Assembly (NCBI GenBank): GCA_944381275.1
Contig: CALWKO010000007.1
Span: forward strand, 1 to 54,333
Length of the DNA: 54,333 bases
Direction: 5' to 3'
Source: an uncultured Clostridia bacterium
Lineage (GTDB): Bacteria > Bacillota > Clostridia > Christensenellales > UBA3700
Of this stretch, positions 16,921 through 27,072 are shown one piece after another (the first letter of the stretch is position 1; every line of letters begins with the position of its first letter). A program made the position numbers and the translations under genes. The notes beneath the pieces are model-generated. The model searched no databases and was not told where the DNA came from. It worked only from the letters and a program-made list of their open reading frames with translations.

Positions 16921-17883
16921 TCAAATATTGCAATTGCGGTTGATGACGGCGAGCACACAATAGTAGCGAATATCGGCAAGAAATTCGGCTTGAGAAATGT
17001 ATTCTCCGCTTGAAAGCGTGCGCAAAAATGCCGCCTCGGCACGCATATCGGCAACTATCTTTATCAATTCCTCGGAAGAATATTCGCTCGCGGGCGAGAT
17101 AAAGCCGCCGATATATTCTTCAAAATCATCGGCATATCCCGCGCAAACTTTTTGAGCGGCGGCGAGTCCGCCTGTCTGTACTTTTTCCGCAAGTTCGAAC
17201 ATATACCCCATAAAAATATTGGTATAGTCGGCATATTGCCCAACCAAATCCCTCGATTGCTCAGGATAAGAAGTCAAAGAAAGCTCCGCTATCTCCAGCT
17301 CGGCGCTTAAAAGACTTGCTCCGTTGAAATCGAGAAGGAGCGCGCCCTCCTGCTCGGCGACGTCGGCATACACGACGTATTCCCCATCCCTCATGCCGAT
17401 ATAGCCGCCCAAGCCCTGCTTGCGCATCTCCTCGCTCTGCAATTTTGCGCTTTCATAATCCACGCATCCCGTAAGATAACTGACATATACGAACGATTTT
17501 TTATTTGTTGCGAGAGCTTTTATCGTTCCGATAACGGCGCCTTCCGTGATGATGTCTGCGGCGAGAAAGGTGGCGGCACAGCTGAGCGCGACGAGGCAGA
17601 GGCAGAGCGCGGTGAGCCATATGCGCCTCTTCGCCTTCCCCCTTTTGTTCTCTCCGCCGCGACAATATTCCTCCGCCGAAAATTTGGCGGGGTCGTACTC
17701 TATGTCCGCGCGTCTGTCTTCCTCTTCGCCCTTGGGTGCGGGCTGGGTGTAGATGACGGCAGGTTCGTTCCGCAGCTGCCGCTCGGCGTTATAGTAGCGA
17801 TAGTAGACGTTATTGTAATTCATGCCCTCCACACTCTCGCTCAGCGCTTTATAATTCTTCAAATAATACTTGGAATAGTCCAT
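16921..17883 (-). CDS. Single-pass membrane protein with a SPOR-like segment
   Basis: Not a named family. The 320-residue product has a cytoplasmic N-terminus rich in Tyr and Asn (residues 1-85), a basic patch NKRGKAKRR, one membrane helix (about 88-112, IWLTALCLCLVALSCAATFLAADII) and an outer part. Residues 127-175 (FVYVSYLTGCVDYESAKLQSEE, then YIGMRDGEYVVYADVAEQEGA) have the pattern of a SPOR domain, which binds denuded peptidoglycan. A similar layout is seen in clostridial SPOR-like division or sporulation proteins. There is no clear Shine-Dalgarno before the ATG. Function is inferred only. Confidence 0.7.
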   Translation of the reverse strand: MDYSKYYLKNYKALSESVEGMNYNNVYYRYYNAERQLRNEPAVIYTQPAPKGEEEDRRADIEYDPAKFSAEEYCRGGENKRGKAKRRIWLTALCLCLVALSCAATFLAADIITEGAVIGTIKALATNKKSFVYVSYLTGCVDYESAKLQSEEMRKQGLGGYIGMRDGEYVVYADVAEQEGALLLDFNGASLLSAELEIAELSLTSYPEQSRDLVGQYADYTNIFMGYMFELAEKVQTGGLAAAQKVCAGYADDFEEYIGGFISPASEYSSEELIKIVADMRAEAAFLRTLSSGEYISQAEFLADIRYYCVLAVINRNCNI

Positions 17884-18110
17884 ACCGTAAAATATGACTG
17901 CTTGGCGGAAAATTTGCCATTTACCCTATTTTTGGCTATACTATTATGAAAAATAGGTTATTTTGTAATTATTTGGCATTTTTCTTTCTAGTCAAATAAC
18001 TTATTGTTCTGCGCACTTTTCCCTCGTTCCTCAATATATTTTTTCGCAACAGGTATTTAATCTCTCATTCACCCCGCCCTGCATAAGCAAGAAAATATCC
18101 TGTATAATAT

Positions 18111-18137
18111 GAAAAATGCCGCCCTATTGCGGCGGCA
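18111..18137 (-). terminator. Terminator of the dCMP deaminase gene
   Basis: Stem TGCCGCC/GGCGGCA (18117-18123 and 18131-18137); on the reverse strand it is followed by ATTTTTC. It lies about 70 bases after the gene end. Confidence 0.7.
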
Positions 18138-18209
18138 CTCATATACTTATTCATTCAACGACATGCTTTTGGCGTTTGATTATGATTATGATTTTGATCG
18201 GGCGCTCGG

Positions 18210-18665
18210 TTATTGCAGATCGTCGTACTTTTCCACTTTTACGCCCGCTTCCTTGAAAAGTTCCAGGCTGAAGTCGTCCGGGTAGCCGTATTTGAATACT
18301 ACCCTCTTTATTCCCGAGTTGATTATCATCTTGGCGCAGATGGTGCAAGGCTGATGGGTGCAATATAAGGTGGCGCCGTCCACGGATACCCCCAACTTTG
18401 CCGCTTGGATTATCGCATTCTGCTCTGCGTGCACGGCGTAACATATCTCGTGACGGGTACCCGAGGGAATCCCTAGCTTTACCCTGAGGCATTCGCCCTT
18501 TTCCACACAGCTCAAAATGCCGCTGCTTGCGCCGTTATAACCCGTGGTCAAAATCCTCTTATCCTTGGTGATGACCGCGCCCACGTGCCTGTCCGCCTTA
18601 AAACAGCTCGACCAGGTGGCGACTTCTTCCGCCATGCGCATAAATCTTTCGTCCCATTTATTCAT
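18210..18665 (-). CDS. comEB: Deoxycytidylate (dCMP) deaminase, ComEB-like
   Basis: It converts dCMP to dUMP for thymidylate synthesis. The 151-residue product carries the zinc site HAEQNAI (residues around 79-81) and PCTICAKM, plus TTGYNGASSG, which is typical of dCMP deaminases, and the zinc-associated CVEKGECLR insert. The start MNKWDERFMRMAEEVATWS matches the family and follows AGGTGG; a longer in-frame start lacks support. It is a single-gene unit. Confidence 0.92.
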   Translation of the reverse strand: MNKWDERFMRMAEEVATWSSCFKADRHVGAVITKDKRILTTGYNGASSGILSCVEKGECLRVKLGIPSGTRHEICYAVHAEQNAIIQAAKLGVSVDGATLYCTHQPCTICAKMIINSGIKRVVFKYGYPDDFSLELFKEAGVKVEKYDDLQ

Positions 18666-18716
18666 TATCCACCTCTTACATGCGCGGAATACTCTCCGCA
18701 TGCGCTTATTTTATAT

Positions 18717-18745
18717 ATTATACCATATTTTTGCACGGCGGACAA
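18717..18745 (-). promoter_or_regulatory. Promoter of the dCMP deaminase gene
   Basis: Reverse strand TTGTCC (18740-18745), 17 bases, TATAAT (18717-18722), giving a leader of about 45 bases. Confidence 0.65.
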
Positions 18746-18835
18746 TATTTTCCGCCCGCTTAAAAGGGATTGAGCACAAAAATTTGCATTTTCTTGCTTT
18801 TTTCTTACCTGCACAGCCCGTTTATTTTCTCCGTC

Positions 18836-18864
18836 TTGACTATACGCTCACGCGCGTATATAAT
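18836..18864 (+). promoter_or_regulatory. Promoter of the M20 peptidase gene
   Basis: TTGACT (18836-18841), 17 bases, TATAAT (18859-18864), followed by AGGAGG and the ATG at 18884. Confidence 0.85.
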
Positions 18865-18883
18865 ATGATAGGAGGAAAAAATT

Positions 18884-20365
18884 ATGACTCAATCGGGAAT
18901 TATTGCCGTATCGGTCGTATGCGGCGCAATCCTTTTATTCTTGCTCGTGCTCATCGCGCGTGCGATCTTCTGCAAAAACAAGCGCGGCGACAAGCCTTTT
19001 GAAAAATCTATCGGCGATACGGCGGAGATTCAAGCGCATATATCCGCAGCTTTGACTATACCCACGGTGTCGCAGGTGAATGAAGAGGACGTGGATTGGG
19101 CGCAATTTGAAAAATTCGAGGAATTTTTGCGGCAGACCTACCCTTATATCCACGAGAAGATGCAAAAGAAAGTGATAAGCGGACATGCTCTCACCTTCTT
19201 TTTGCCGGGCAGCGATCCTTCTTTGAATCCGATAGCCATGCTCGCACATCAGGACGTGGTACCGATAACGCCGGGGACGGAGGGCGATTGGAAGTATCCG
19301 CCGTTTTCCGGGCACAATGACGGCGAGTTTATATGGGGGCGCGGCGCTCTGGACATGAAAAATCACCTCATTGCCGTGATGGAGGCGGCGGAAAGCCTGC
19401 TTAAAGAGGGTTTTGCGCCCAAGCGCGGACTTTATATTCTCCTGGGGTGCAACGAGGAGATCGTGGCGAGCGAGCACTCCTCCGCGGCGGCGATCGCGCG
19501 CTATTTGAAGGAGGCGGGCGTGAGTTTGCAATGTGTGGTGGACGAAGGCGGCGGCGTGATTCCGCTGAACGTCAAGGGCGTTATAGATAAGACGTTGGTG
19601 GGCATAGGCGTTGCCGAGAAGGGTTATTTAGACATTGAACTTTCCGTGCAAGCCAAGGGAGGACACTCCTCCGCACCGCCCGCGCACACCGCCTTGGGAA
19701 TTTTGTCAAAGGCCATCTGCCGCATAGAAAAACACCCCTATAAGGCGAAAATGCCAACGTTTATATATGATATGCTGAACATCGTGGGCAAGGATGTGAA
19801 GAGCTTTCCCCTGCGCCTTGTCACCTGCAATCTATGGCTGTTCCGCCCCCTTATCACCTATATCATGGGCAAGATCCCGGCGGCGGCTTCGGTGGTGAGG
19901 ACGTGCACGGCGGTGACGATGTGCTCCGCGTCCACGGCGCCCAACGTACTGCCGCAGCGCGCAACGGCGGTGCTGAATATGCGCCTCATGCCGGGCGTGA
20001 GCGTACAGAGCGCGGTGGATAGGCTTACGAAAATAATTAAGGATAAGCGCGTGAGCGTGCGCGTATTAAAGGCGAACGAAGCACCGCCCGTGTCTTCGAC
20101 GCAAACGGACACCTATAAATTGGCGGCGAAACTTTTGGGGAGCAATGCGGCGGACAGGACGGTTGCGCCGTACATCGTGATGGGCGCGACGGATTCGAGA
20201 TACTACCGCGAGATATGCGACGAGATATACCGCATTTCCCCCTTTGAAACAAAGGTGGAGCTGCTCTTGACCACGCACGGGACGAACGAGCGGCTGCCCG
20301 TGTCTTCCATCAAAACGGCGGTGGAGTTCTTCCGCAGCTTTATAAGTCAAAGGACGGCTTTTTAA
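18884..20365 (+). CDS. M20-family metallopeptidase, PM20D1-like, membrane-anchored
   Basis: The 493-residue product has an N-terminal membrane helix (about 5-29) and then a complete M20 dinuclear zinc hydrolase: LAHQDVVP (His and Asp), GRGALDMK (bridging Asp), NEEI (catalytic Glu), DEGGG and the late His in TTHGTNE. The wide central lid domain GVAEKGYLDIELSVQAKGGHSSAPP is also typical. The closest type is the carboxypeptidase S / PM20D1 group, which hydrolyses or forms N-acyl amino acids or peptides. Substrate is unknown. It has its own promoter and a strong AGGAGG site. Confidence 0.88.
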   Translation: MTQSGIIAVSVVCGAILLFLLVLIARAIFCKNKRGDKPFEKSIGDTAEIQAHISAALTIPTVSQVNEEDVDWAQFEKFEEFLRQTYPYIHEKMQKKVISGHALTFFLPGSDPSLNPIAMLAHQDVVPITPGTEGDWKYPPFSGHNDGEFIWGRGALDMKNHLIAVMEAAESLLKEGFAPKRGLYILLGCNEEIVASEHSSAAAIARYLKEAGVSLQCVVDEGGGVIPLNVKGVIDKTLVGIGVAEKGYLDIELSVQAKGGHSSAPPAHTALGILSKAICRIEKHPYKAKMPTFIYDMLNIVGKDVKSFPLRLVTCNLWLFRPLITYIMGKIPAAASVVRTCTAVTMCSASTAPNVLPQRATAVLNMRLMPGVSVQSAVDRLTKIIKDKRVSVRVLKANEAPPVSSTQTDTYKLAAKLLGSNAADRTVAPYIVMGATDSRYYREICDEIYRISPFETKVELLLTTHGTNERLPVSSIKTAVEFFRSFISQRTAF

Positions 20366-20395
20366 TTATTTTATCATAATAATATCGAATGACGC

Positions 20396-20430
20396 GCGCC
20401 GCAGGCGGGACTCTCCCCTGCGGCGCTTTG
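20396..20430 (+). terminator. Probable terminator after the M20 peptidase gene
   Basis: A 10-base stem GCGCCGCAGG/CCTGCGGCGC (20396-20405 and 20417-20426) followed only by TTTG, so termination may be incomplete. Confidence 0.55.
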
Positions 20431-20522
20431 CATAAATTTGAGGGCGCTTAGCAAAAATTTCCTACTCGTTTGCAAAAATTCGACCGCCGCTAGCCAAAAT
20501 TCGCCTCGCCTTAGCCTGTTTT
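20425..20522. repeat. Five phased 21-bp repeats with A-tracts upstream of groES
   Basis: Copies of a unit like CTTAGCAAAAATTTC sit with their conserved G at 20430, 20451, 20472, 20493 and 20514, exactly 21 bases apart (two helical turns). Three central copies carry an AAAA(A)TT tract. Phased A-tracts at whole helical turns are expected to bend DNA in one direction. The last copy ends about 55 bases before the groES -35 box. Confidence 0.8.
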
Positions 20523-20576
20523 TGACGGACGGTAAGATTTTTCGAGAAAAAATTATAAAATTTTTACATAAACCTG

Positions 20577-20605
20577 TTTACATTGGCAAATAGGCGTGCT
20601 ATAAT
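20577..20605 (+). promoter_or_regulatory. Promoter of groES-groEL
   Basis: TTTACA (20577-20582), 17 bases, TATAAT (20600-20605). The predicted start, about 20612, falls inside the CIRCE-like operator. Confidence 0.88.
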
Positions 20606-20608
20606 GAA

Positions 20609-20635
20609 TTAGCAGTCAGGAAGGTTGACTGCTAA
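20609..20635 (+). promoter_or_regulatory. CIRCE operator variant (HrcA site)
   Basis: TTAGCAGTC, nine bases, GACTGCTAA. The classic CIRCE is TTAGCACTC-N9-GAGTGCTAA, so both arms carry the matching change at the seventh position and the inverted repeat stays perfect. Its position over the transcription start fits HrcA repression of the heat-shock operon. hrcA is not in this window. Confidence 0.88.
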
Positions 20636-20669
20636 TTTATGAGAAAATACTTATTTGGAGGCAGATAAT

Positions 20670-20957
20670 ATGACTATTAAACCCTTGTTTGACAAGATAG
20701 TTGTTGAGGCCGTTGAATCGGAAGAAAAAACGGCAGGCGGACTTTTCCTCCCCGATTCCGCGAAGGAAAAACCGCAGAGCGCCAAGGTCTTGGCGGTCGG
20801 CCCCGGAGGCACGGTGGACGGCAAAGAAGTCACCATGCAGGTTAAAGTGGGCGACGTGATTTTATATAATAAGTATGCAGGCAGCGATTTCAAGCTGGAC
20901 GGTAAGGAAGTTACCATCTTGAAGCAGAGCGACGTGCTCGCCGTTATCGTTGACTAA
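20670..20957 (+). CDS. groES: Co-chaperonin GroES
   Basis: GroES forms the heptameric lid of the GroEL folding chamber. The 95-residue product starts MTIKPLFDKIVVEAVESEEK, has the mobile loop KTAGGLFLPD and GDVILYNKYAGSDFKLDGKE, all family features. TTGGAGG lies 8 bases before the ATG. groEL follows after 12 bases. Confidence 0.97.
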   Translation: MTIKPLFDKIVVEAVESEEKTAGGLFLPDSAKEKPQSAKVLAVGPGGTVDGKEVTMQVKVGDVILYNKYAGSDFKLDGKEVTILKQSDVLAVIVD

Positions 20958-22601
<1,644 letters not shown>

Positions 22602-22620
22602 GATAGAAAATAATACAAAA

Positions 22621-22650
22621 AATTCGGAGGGTTCGCCCTCCGAATTTTTT
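22621..22650 (+). terminator. Intrinsic terminator of groES-groEL
   Basis: An 11-base stem AATTCGGAGGG/CCCTCCGAATT with a TTCG loop followed by T runs. Confidence 0.93.
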
Positions 22651-22672
22651 ATATCGAAAATCGCCTTTTGAA

Positions 22673-23167
22673 TTAAACGGACTTTTTTATTGCGGCAAGT
22701 CTGCCCTTTTCCGATTCGTAGATTTCGGCGGCTTCGCCGAGGTATGCGCCTAAGTTGAGGTCGGCGGAGAGCCCCTCTTCCAACTGTTTTTTGGCGGATT
22801 CCACATAATTTTTTGCATTTTGAAGCAGATTTTTATCCACGGCGTTGGTCATGCTCTCGCAATAGCGCACCCATTTGGAGCTGAATATGGCAAGGCGCTC
22901 CCCTTCTAAGGCGTAGCGCACCTTGGCGGTATATTCTATCTGCTTCGCCTTTTCCACCGCCTGAGTTATGGATTTTGTGATGCTGTCCTTGCGCGAGATG
23001 TACTCTTGCAGCAGTTTTTCCTTGGCGGCGAGCTCCGCCTTCATGCTCTCTATTCTGTCGCGCTGGGCGGCGAGGGAACGCTCGTAATTTTTCGTGAGAT
23101 TGAGTATGTATTTATCCACCTGATCGCGGTCGTAGCCTTTGCGCTTTATATCGAATTTTTCCTGCAT
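22673..23167 (-). CDS. DivIVA-like coiled-coil protein
   Basis: The 164-residue product begins MQEKFDIKRKGYDRDQVDKYIL, a clear DivIVA-type N-terminal motif (FxxxxxGYDxxEVDxYI), followed by predicted coiled coil (about 25-85) and a helical C-terminal part. DivIVA and GpsB proteins bind curved membranes or cell-wall enzymes and organise growth or division. The lack of a divIVA gene next to sepF makes this one a candidate substitute, though it is shorter and more diverged. AAGGAG precedes the chosen ATG; the longer in-frame start is unsupported. It is convergent with groEL. Confidence 0.75.
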   Translation of the reverse strand: MQEKFDIKRKGYDRDQVDKYILNLTKNYERSLAAQRDRIESMKAELAAKEKLLQEYISRKDSITKSITQAVEKAKQIEYTAKVRYALEGERLAIFSSKWVRYCESMTNAVDKNLLQNAKNYVESAKKQLEEGLSADLNLGAYLGEAAEIYESEKGRLAAIKKSV

Positions 23168-23260
23168 ACGCGCTCCTTGTTTTTTTATCATTATAATATA
23201 TTGCATGGGGCGGAATGCGGAATATTTGCGGAAATTTTGCGGATATACGGCGAAAATTGC

Positions 23261-23302
23261 AAAAAAAAGAGCGCGCTCGCGGCGCGCCCGTTCTTTTTTT
23301 TC
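23261..23302 (-). terminator. Terminator of the galK-lgt-pncB operon
   Basis: A GC-rich hairpin with GCGCGC arms (23271-23276 and 23282-23287) flanked by A8 and T8 runs, six bases downstream of the pncB stop in the reverse direction. Confidence 0.85.
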
Positions 23303-23308
23303 TTTCGC

Positions 23309-24727
23309 TCAGTTGTTGATGAGCTCCTGCTTTAAGTCGTAGAGCTTTTTGGAAAGGTCGACTTTGTAGATGTGCGGGTTGAGGATACGCTTGTAACTGT
23401 CGTTGAACGCCGCGAACGTTTGGGCGTGATATGCGGCGATCTCCTTGACCGTGGGAGAAGTGTACACTTGCTTGCCGTTTTCGAACACGGGGACCATGAG
23501 CTCCTTGGCGGTGAAGTCGGTGAGCGTCTTTTTCTTCCACGTGTAGATGGGGTGGAAGATCTCCACTTTATCCAGACCAATATAATTCTCCTCCTTCAAG
23601 GCGATGAGGTCGGCGATGGCTTCGCCCGTCTTGTTGTCGAAGAAGCGGACTATCTTCTTTTCCCCGGGGTTGGTTATCTTGCCGGGAGTATCGGATTTTT
23701 TCAGCTTGGGGACCATCTTTCCGTCCGCGCCCTCTATCGCCGCGAGCTTGTAAACTCCGCCCAAGCTGGGGCAATCTTCACTCGTGATCAGCTTGGTGCC
23801 TATGCCCCAAGTATCTATGCACGCGCCCTGCGCGGCGAGCGATTGCACGACTTTTTCGTCGAGGTCGCCGCTGGCGCATATCTTCACGTCCTTCAAACCG
23901 GCGTCGTCAAGCATACGGCGCGCTTCACGGCTGAGGTAGGCAAGGTCGCCCGAGTCGAGGCGGATGCCGATGGGCTTGTGCCCTTCCGCGATGAGCTCCT
24001 TGAACACCCTTATTGCGTTGGGAACGCCGCTGTGGAGAGTATCGTATGTATCCACAAGCAGCATGCATGCGTCCGGATAGATGTGCGCATACGCCTTGAA
24101 AGCTTCGTACTCGCTCGGGAAGCTCATCACCCAGCTGTGGGAGTGCGTGCCGGAGATGGGCACATCGAACATCTTGCCCGCGAGCACGTTGGACGTGGAG
24201 GCACATCCCGCAACGATAGCCGCCCTAGCTCCGTAAATTGCCGCGTCGGGACCTTGTGCACGGCGCAGACCGAACTCCGCCACGCTGCCCTTCTTGGTTT
24301 CGTGAACGATCTTGCTCGCCTTGGTGGCGATGAGCGTTTGATGGTTGAGGATGCACAGGATAGCAGTTTCGATGAGCTGCGCTTCGAACAATCTCGCCTT
24401 TACGGTGAGGATGGGCTCCTGAGGGAAGATGACGTCGCCTTCACGCACGGCATAGATGCTGCCGGTGAACTTGAAGTCTTTAAGCAAGGACAAGAATTGC
24501 TCGTCGAAGATGCCCAAAGAACGCAGGTAGGCGATGTCTTCATCGGTGAATTTAAGGTTGTTGATGTAGTCGATGACCTGTTCCAAGCCGCAGGCGATGG
24601 CATAGTTGTTGTTCACGCCGCGGTAGAACACGTCGAATACCGACATCTTATCCTTCTGCCCCGTCTTGCTGTAACCGTTGAGCATGGTCAGCTGATAGAG
24701 GTCGGTCAATAATGTTAAGTTTCTCAC
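23309..24727 (-). CDS. pncB: Nicotinate phosphoribosyltransferase
   Basis: It makes nicotinate mononucleotide from nicotinate and PRPP, the salvage entry to NAD. The 472-residue product has the family N-terminus LTDLYQLTMLNGY, FGLRRAQGPDAA, SGTHSHSWVMSF and the phosphate-binding GIRLDSGDLAYLS and ASGDLDE. The start is GTG with GGAGGAG upstream, overlapping the lgt stop by four bases (GTGA). It is the last gene of an operon with galK and lgt. Confidence 0.95.
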   Translation of the reverse strand: MRNLTLLTDLYQLTMLNGYSKTGQKDKMSVFDVFYRGVNNNYAIACGLEQVIDYINNLKFTDEDIAYLRSLGIFDEQFLSLLKDFKFTGSIYAVREGDVIFPQEPILTVKARLFEAQLIETAILCILNHQTLIATKASKIVHETKKGSVAEFGLRRAQGPDAAIYGARAAIVAGCASTSNVLAGKMFDVPISGTHSHSWVMSFPSEYEAFKAYAHIYPDACMLLVDTYDTLHSGVPNAIRVFKELIAEGHKPIGIRLDSGDLAYLSREARRMLDDAGLKDVKICASGDLDEKVVQSLAAQGACIDTWGIGTKLITSEDCPSLGGVYKLAAIEGADGKMVPKLKKSDTPGKITNPGEKKIVRFFDNKTGEAIADLIALKEENYIGLDKVEIFHPIYTWKKKTLTDFTAKELMVPVFENGKQVYTSPTVKEIAAYHAQTFAAFNDSYKRILNPHIYKVDLSKKLYDLKQELINN

Positions 24728-25632
24728 TCTTTCTCCTCCGCCTCGATTACTTCACAATTGCCGTCTACGTTGTAAAAGGCGGTGCAATCGGGATTCGGGG
24801 CCTTGTTATATTTATCCAAAAATTTGAAGTTTATTATCCCCTTGGCATATAGAGCGATGATTATCGCGCATATCGCAGCCATGCAATAGCAGATGACTTG
24901 CACTATTCCCACGTCCGTGCCGGGGAAGGTGGCGTGCTCCATCTTTAAAAATTCGAGCGAACCGCGCACCACTCCGTACCAGAGCAGGTAGAAGATGCCT
25001 ATCATGAGCGGTTTGCGCTTGTCTATCTTATAGCGGAACATGGTGAGCCCTATGCACAGACCGATAAAGTTGAGCACCCCTTCGTAGAAGAAGAGCGCGC
25101 AATGCCAGCCCAAGTCGGCTCCCTTTACCACATGCACGGCAAAGGGGAACCACTGCCAGGCGGGGTCGGTTATCTCCAAACCGTATAACTCCTGGTTGAA
25201 GTAATTGCCCCATCTGCCCACGATTTGACCGACGAAAAGCGCGAGCACGACCAAGTCCGCCGTGCGCGCGAAGCTGTACATCTTGTTCCTAAGGCAGCAG
25301 CAGATTATGCCGAGCACGCCGCCGAAGATGCCGCCGATTATCGTAAGTCCGCCCTCGCGCAGATTGAAGATCTCCGCCCAGCCTTCCGCAGTGGTGAGGT
25401 CGTAGGTAGTTCCTATCCTGGGCACTACATAGAACAGGCGGCAGCATATGACCGCCAATATCACCACCCACAAGAAGAGCTCAAGGGCAAATTCCACACC
25501 TATACCGCGCTTTTTCAGCAAAAATGTGACGAGCGCGAAGGCGAGCAGCAGCCCGAGCGTTATCATTATGGCATAGGAATATATATCCAATCCGCCTATG
25601 GTGAACGCGACGTTGCTTGAAGGTGTTTCCAT
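24724..25632 (-). CDS. lgt: Prolipoprotein diacylglyceryl transferase Lgt
   Basis: Lgt attaches diacylglycerol from phosphatidylglycerol to the lipobox cysteine. The 302-residue polytopic product has GGLTIIGGIFGG and the signature GRWGNYFNQELYG, plus the late YGVVRGSLEFLK. The soluble C-terminal tail (about 270-302) is acidic. Its ATG shares one base with the galK stop (TGATG). It acts before LspA (11540-12076). Confidence 0.95.
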   Translation of the reverse strand: METPSSNVAFTIGGLDIYSYAIMITLGLLLAFALVTFLLKKRGIGVEFALELFLWVVILAVICCRLFYVVPRIGTTYDLTTAEGWAEIFNLREGGLTIIGGIFGGVLGIICCCLRNKMYSFARTADLVVLALFVGQIVGRWGNYFNQELYGLEITDPAWQWFPFAVHVVKGADLGWHCALFFYEGVLNFIGLCIGLTMFRYKIDKRKPLMIGIFYLLWYGVVRGSLEFLKMEHATFPGTDVGIVQVICYCMAAICAIIIALYAKGIINFKFLDKYNKAPNPDCTAFYNVDGNCEVIEAEEKE

Positions 25633-26891
25633 CAGATATTTACCTTGCAGGCGCCGTCGTTGCGCACGCCCACTTCAAAGACGTTCTCCTTGCCGAACAC
25701 GCTTGCCATGTAGTCGATATACTTTTCCGTCCTCTTCTTGTCCACAAAGGCGAGGATGGTCCCGGCAAAGCCGCCGCCGTGCACCCTGACCGCCTTTACG
25801 CCCTTAAAGCGCTTGCTGAGGTTGATGCCGAGCGGTACGCGCTGAGCCACGTCCCCCTCCGGATAGCAATTTTGCAGGAGCATATAAGAGGAAAGTCCGC
25901 TCGCGTTGATCACGTCCGCAAAGGCTTCTTCGTCATTCTCCTTAACCGCTTCCGCGCCCGCGACTACGCGCTTGTTTTCGTCGTAGAAGTGCATTGCGCG
26001 CAAGATAGCCCTGCCGCTGACTTCTTCTTGCAAAGCGGGAATTTGTTCATAGAAGTGCTCTTCGTCCACTTCGCGCAGCGTTTTGCCGCCCAATTTGCCC
26101 GCCACAAGCTCCATTTCGCGGCGGATGGCGGAATAATTTTCCGTGAGGTTGCAGTGGTCGCCGCCCGTGTTGGTGATGACGATATCCATATCGTCGAAGT
26201 CCCAATGGATGCTCTCCACTTCCGGGTCGACGGTGGATTTAAAGTCTATGTAGCTCACGCCGCCCAGGGCGATTGCGCTCTGGTCGAGCAGTCCGCTGGG
26301 CTTGCCGAAGTAGACGTTCTCCGCATAGTAGGAAGCTTTTGCCTTGTCCATTGCGCCCAGCTTGCCGCCGTTGTAGAGGCAGTTGAGGATCTCGCAGATG
26401 AGCAGCTCGAAACTTGCTGACGAGGAAACGCCCGCACCCTTGAACACGTTGCTCTGAGTGGTAGCTTTAAAGCCGCCCACGCTCCAGCCGTGGTCGAGAT
26501 AGTAGCGGCAGATGCCCTTGATTATGGCGGTGGAGTCGCCCTCTTCTTCCTTTATCTTGGTGAGGTCGGCGACGTTGACGTAGACGGGAGGATAACCAAC
26601 CGAATCCACGACGATGACGCCGTCGTCCGTCTTGGTGACGCAAGCGAGCGTGTCCACGCTGATGGAAGCGCAAAGCACCTTGCCGTTATTGTGGTCGGTG
26701 TGGTTGCCGCACACTTCTATTCTGCCCGGGGAGGAGAAGAACTCGCCCTCGCCGTACTTGGGGGCGTGCAAGTTTGCCAAAGCGGCATAGCGTTCCGCCG
26801 CCTGAGTTGCGTCCGCACCGGGATTAAGACGGGCAATTTCGCCCTTGAAGGAAGGATTTGCCAAAAAGGTTTTTGCACTTTTTTCGCTCAT
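25632..26891 (-). CDS. galK: Galactokinase
   Basis: It phosphorylates galactose to galactose-1-phosphate in the Leloir pathway. The 419-residue GHMP kinase has the galactokinase signature GRIEVCGNHTDHNNGKV (around residue 60), the phosphate loop KGAGVSSSASFE and the C-terminal GGGFAGTILAF. The start MSEKSAKTF follows AGAGGTGA; a 31-codon upstream extension has no support. galT is divergent 181 bases away, so the two Leloir genes share a control region. No mutarotase or epimerase gene is seen here. Confidence 0.95.
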   Translation of the reverse strand: MSEKSAKTFLANPSFKGEIARLNPGADATQAAERYAALANLHAPKYGEGEFFSSPGRIEVCGNHTDHNNGKVLCASISVDTLACVTKTDDGVIVVDSVGYPPVYVNVADLTKIKEEEGDSTAIIKGICRYYLDHGWSVGGFKATTQSNVFKGAGVSSSASFELLICEILNCLYNGGKLGAMDKAKASYYAENVYFGKPSGLLDQSAIALGGVSYIDFKSTVDPEVESIHWDFDDMDIVITNTGGDHCNLTENYSAIRREMELVAGKLGGKTLREVDEEHFYEQIPALQEEVSGRAILRAMHFYDENKRVVAGAEAVKENDEEAFADVINASGLSSYMLLQNCYPEGDVAQRVPLGINLSKRFKGVKAVRVHGGGFAGTILAFVDKKRTEKYIDYMASVFGKENVFEVGVRNDGACKVNI

Positions 26892-26919
26892 AATGTCACC
26901 TCTTATTGTCGTTAGTAAG

Positions 26920-26949
26920 ATTATAACACATAATTTGCAAATTTGTAAA
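26920..26949 (-). promoter_or_regulatory. Promoter of galK-lgt-pncB with an internal palindrome
   Basis: Reverse strand TTTACA (26944-26949), 18 bases, TATAAT (26920-26925). A perfect 12-base palindrome AATTTGCAAATT (26932-26943) fills most of the spacer and could be an operator for a galactose regulator. That role is inferred. Confidence 0.6.
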
Positions 26950-26997
26950 TATATAAACGGCATAAATAATATTTGCGCGCGCATTTAAGTAAAACTC

Positions 26998-27026
26998 TTG
27001 CAAAATGGGCAAATAAGCCTTATAAT
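26998..27026 (+). promoter_or_regulatory. Promoter of galT
   Basis: TTGCAA (26998-27003), 17 bases, TATAAT (27021-27026), about 45 bases before the ATG. Confidence 0.7.
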
Positions 27027-27072
27027 ATAAGTGTCGCAAAGCGGCAGTGAATATTTTAAAGAGGATTATTTT

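Noticed and set aside
26892..26984. N-terminal extension of galK by 31 codons
   Set aside because: It crosses the galK promoter and is not part of the family; the ATG at 26891 has a ribosome site.
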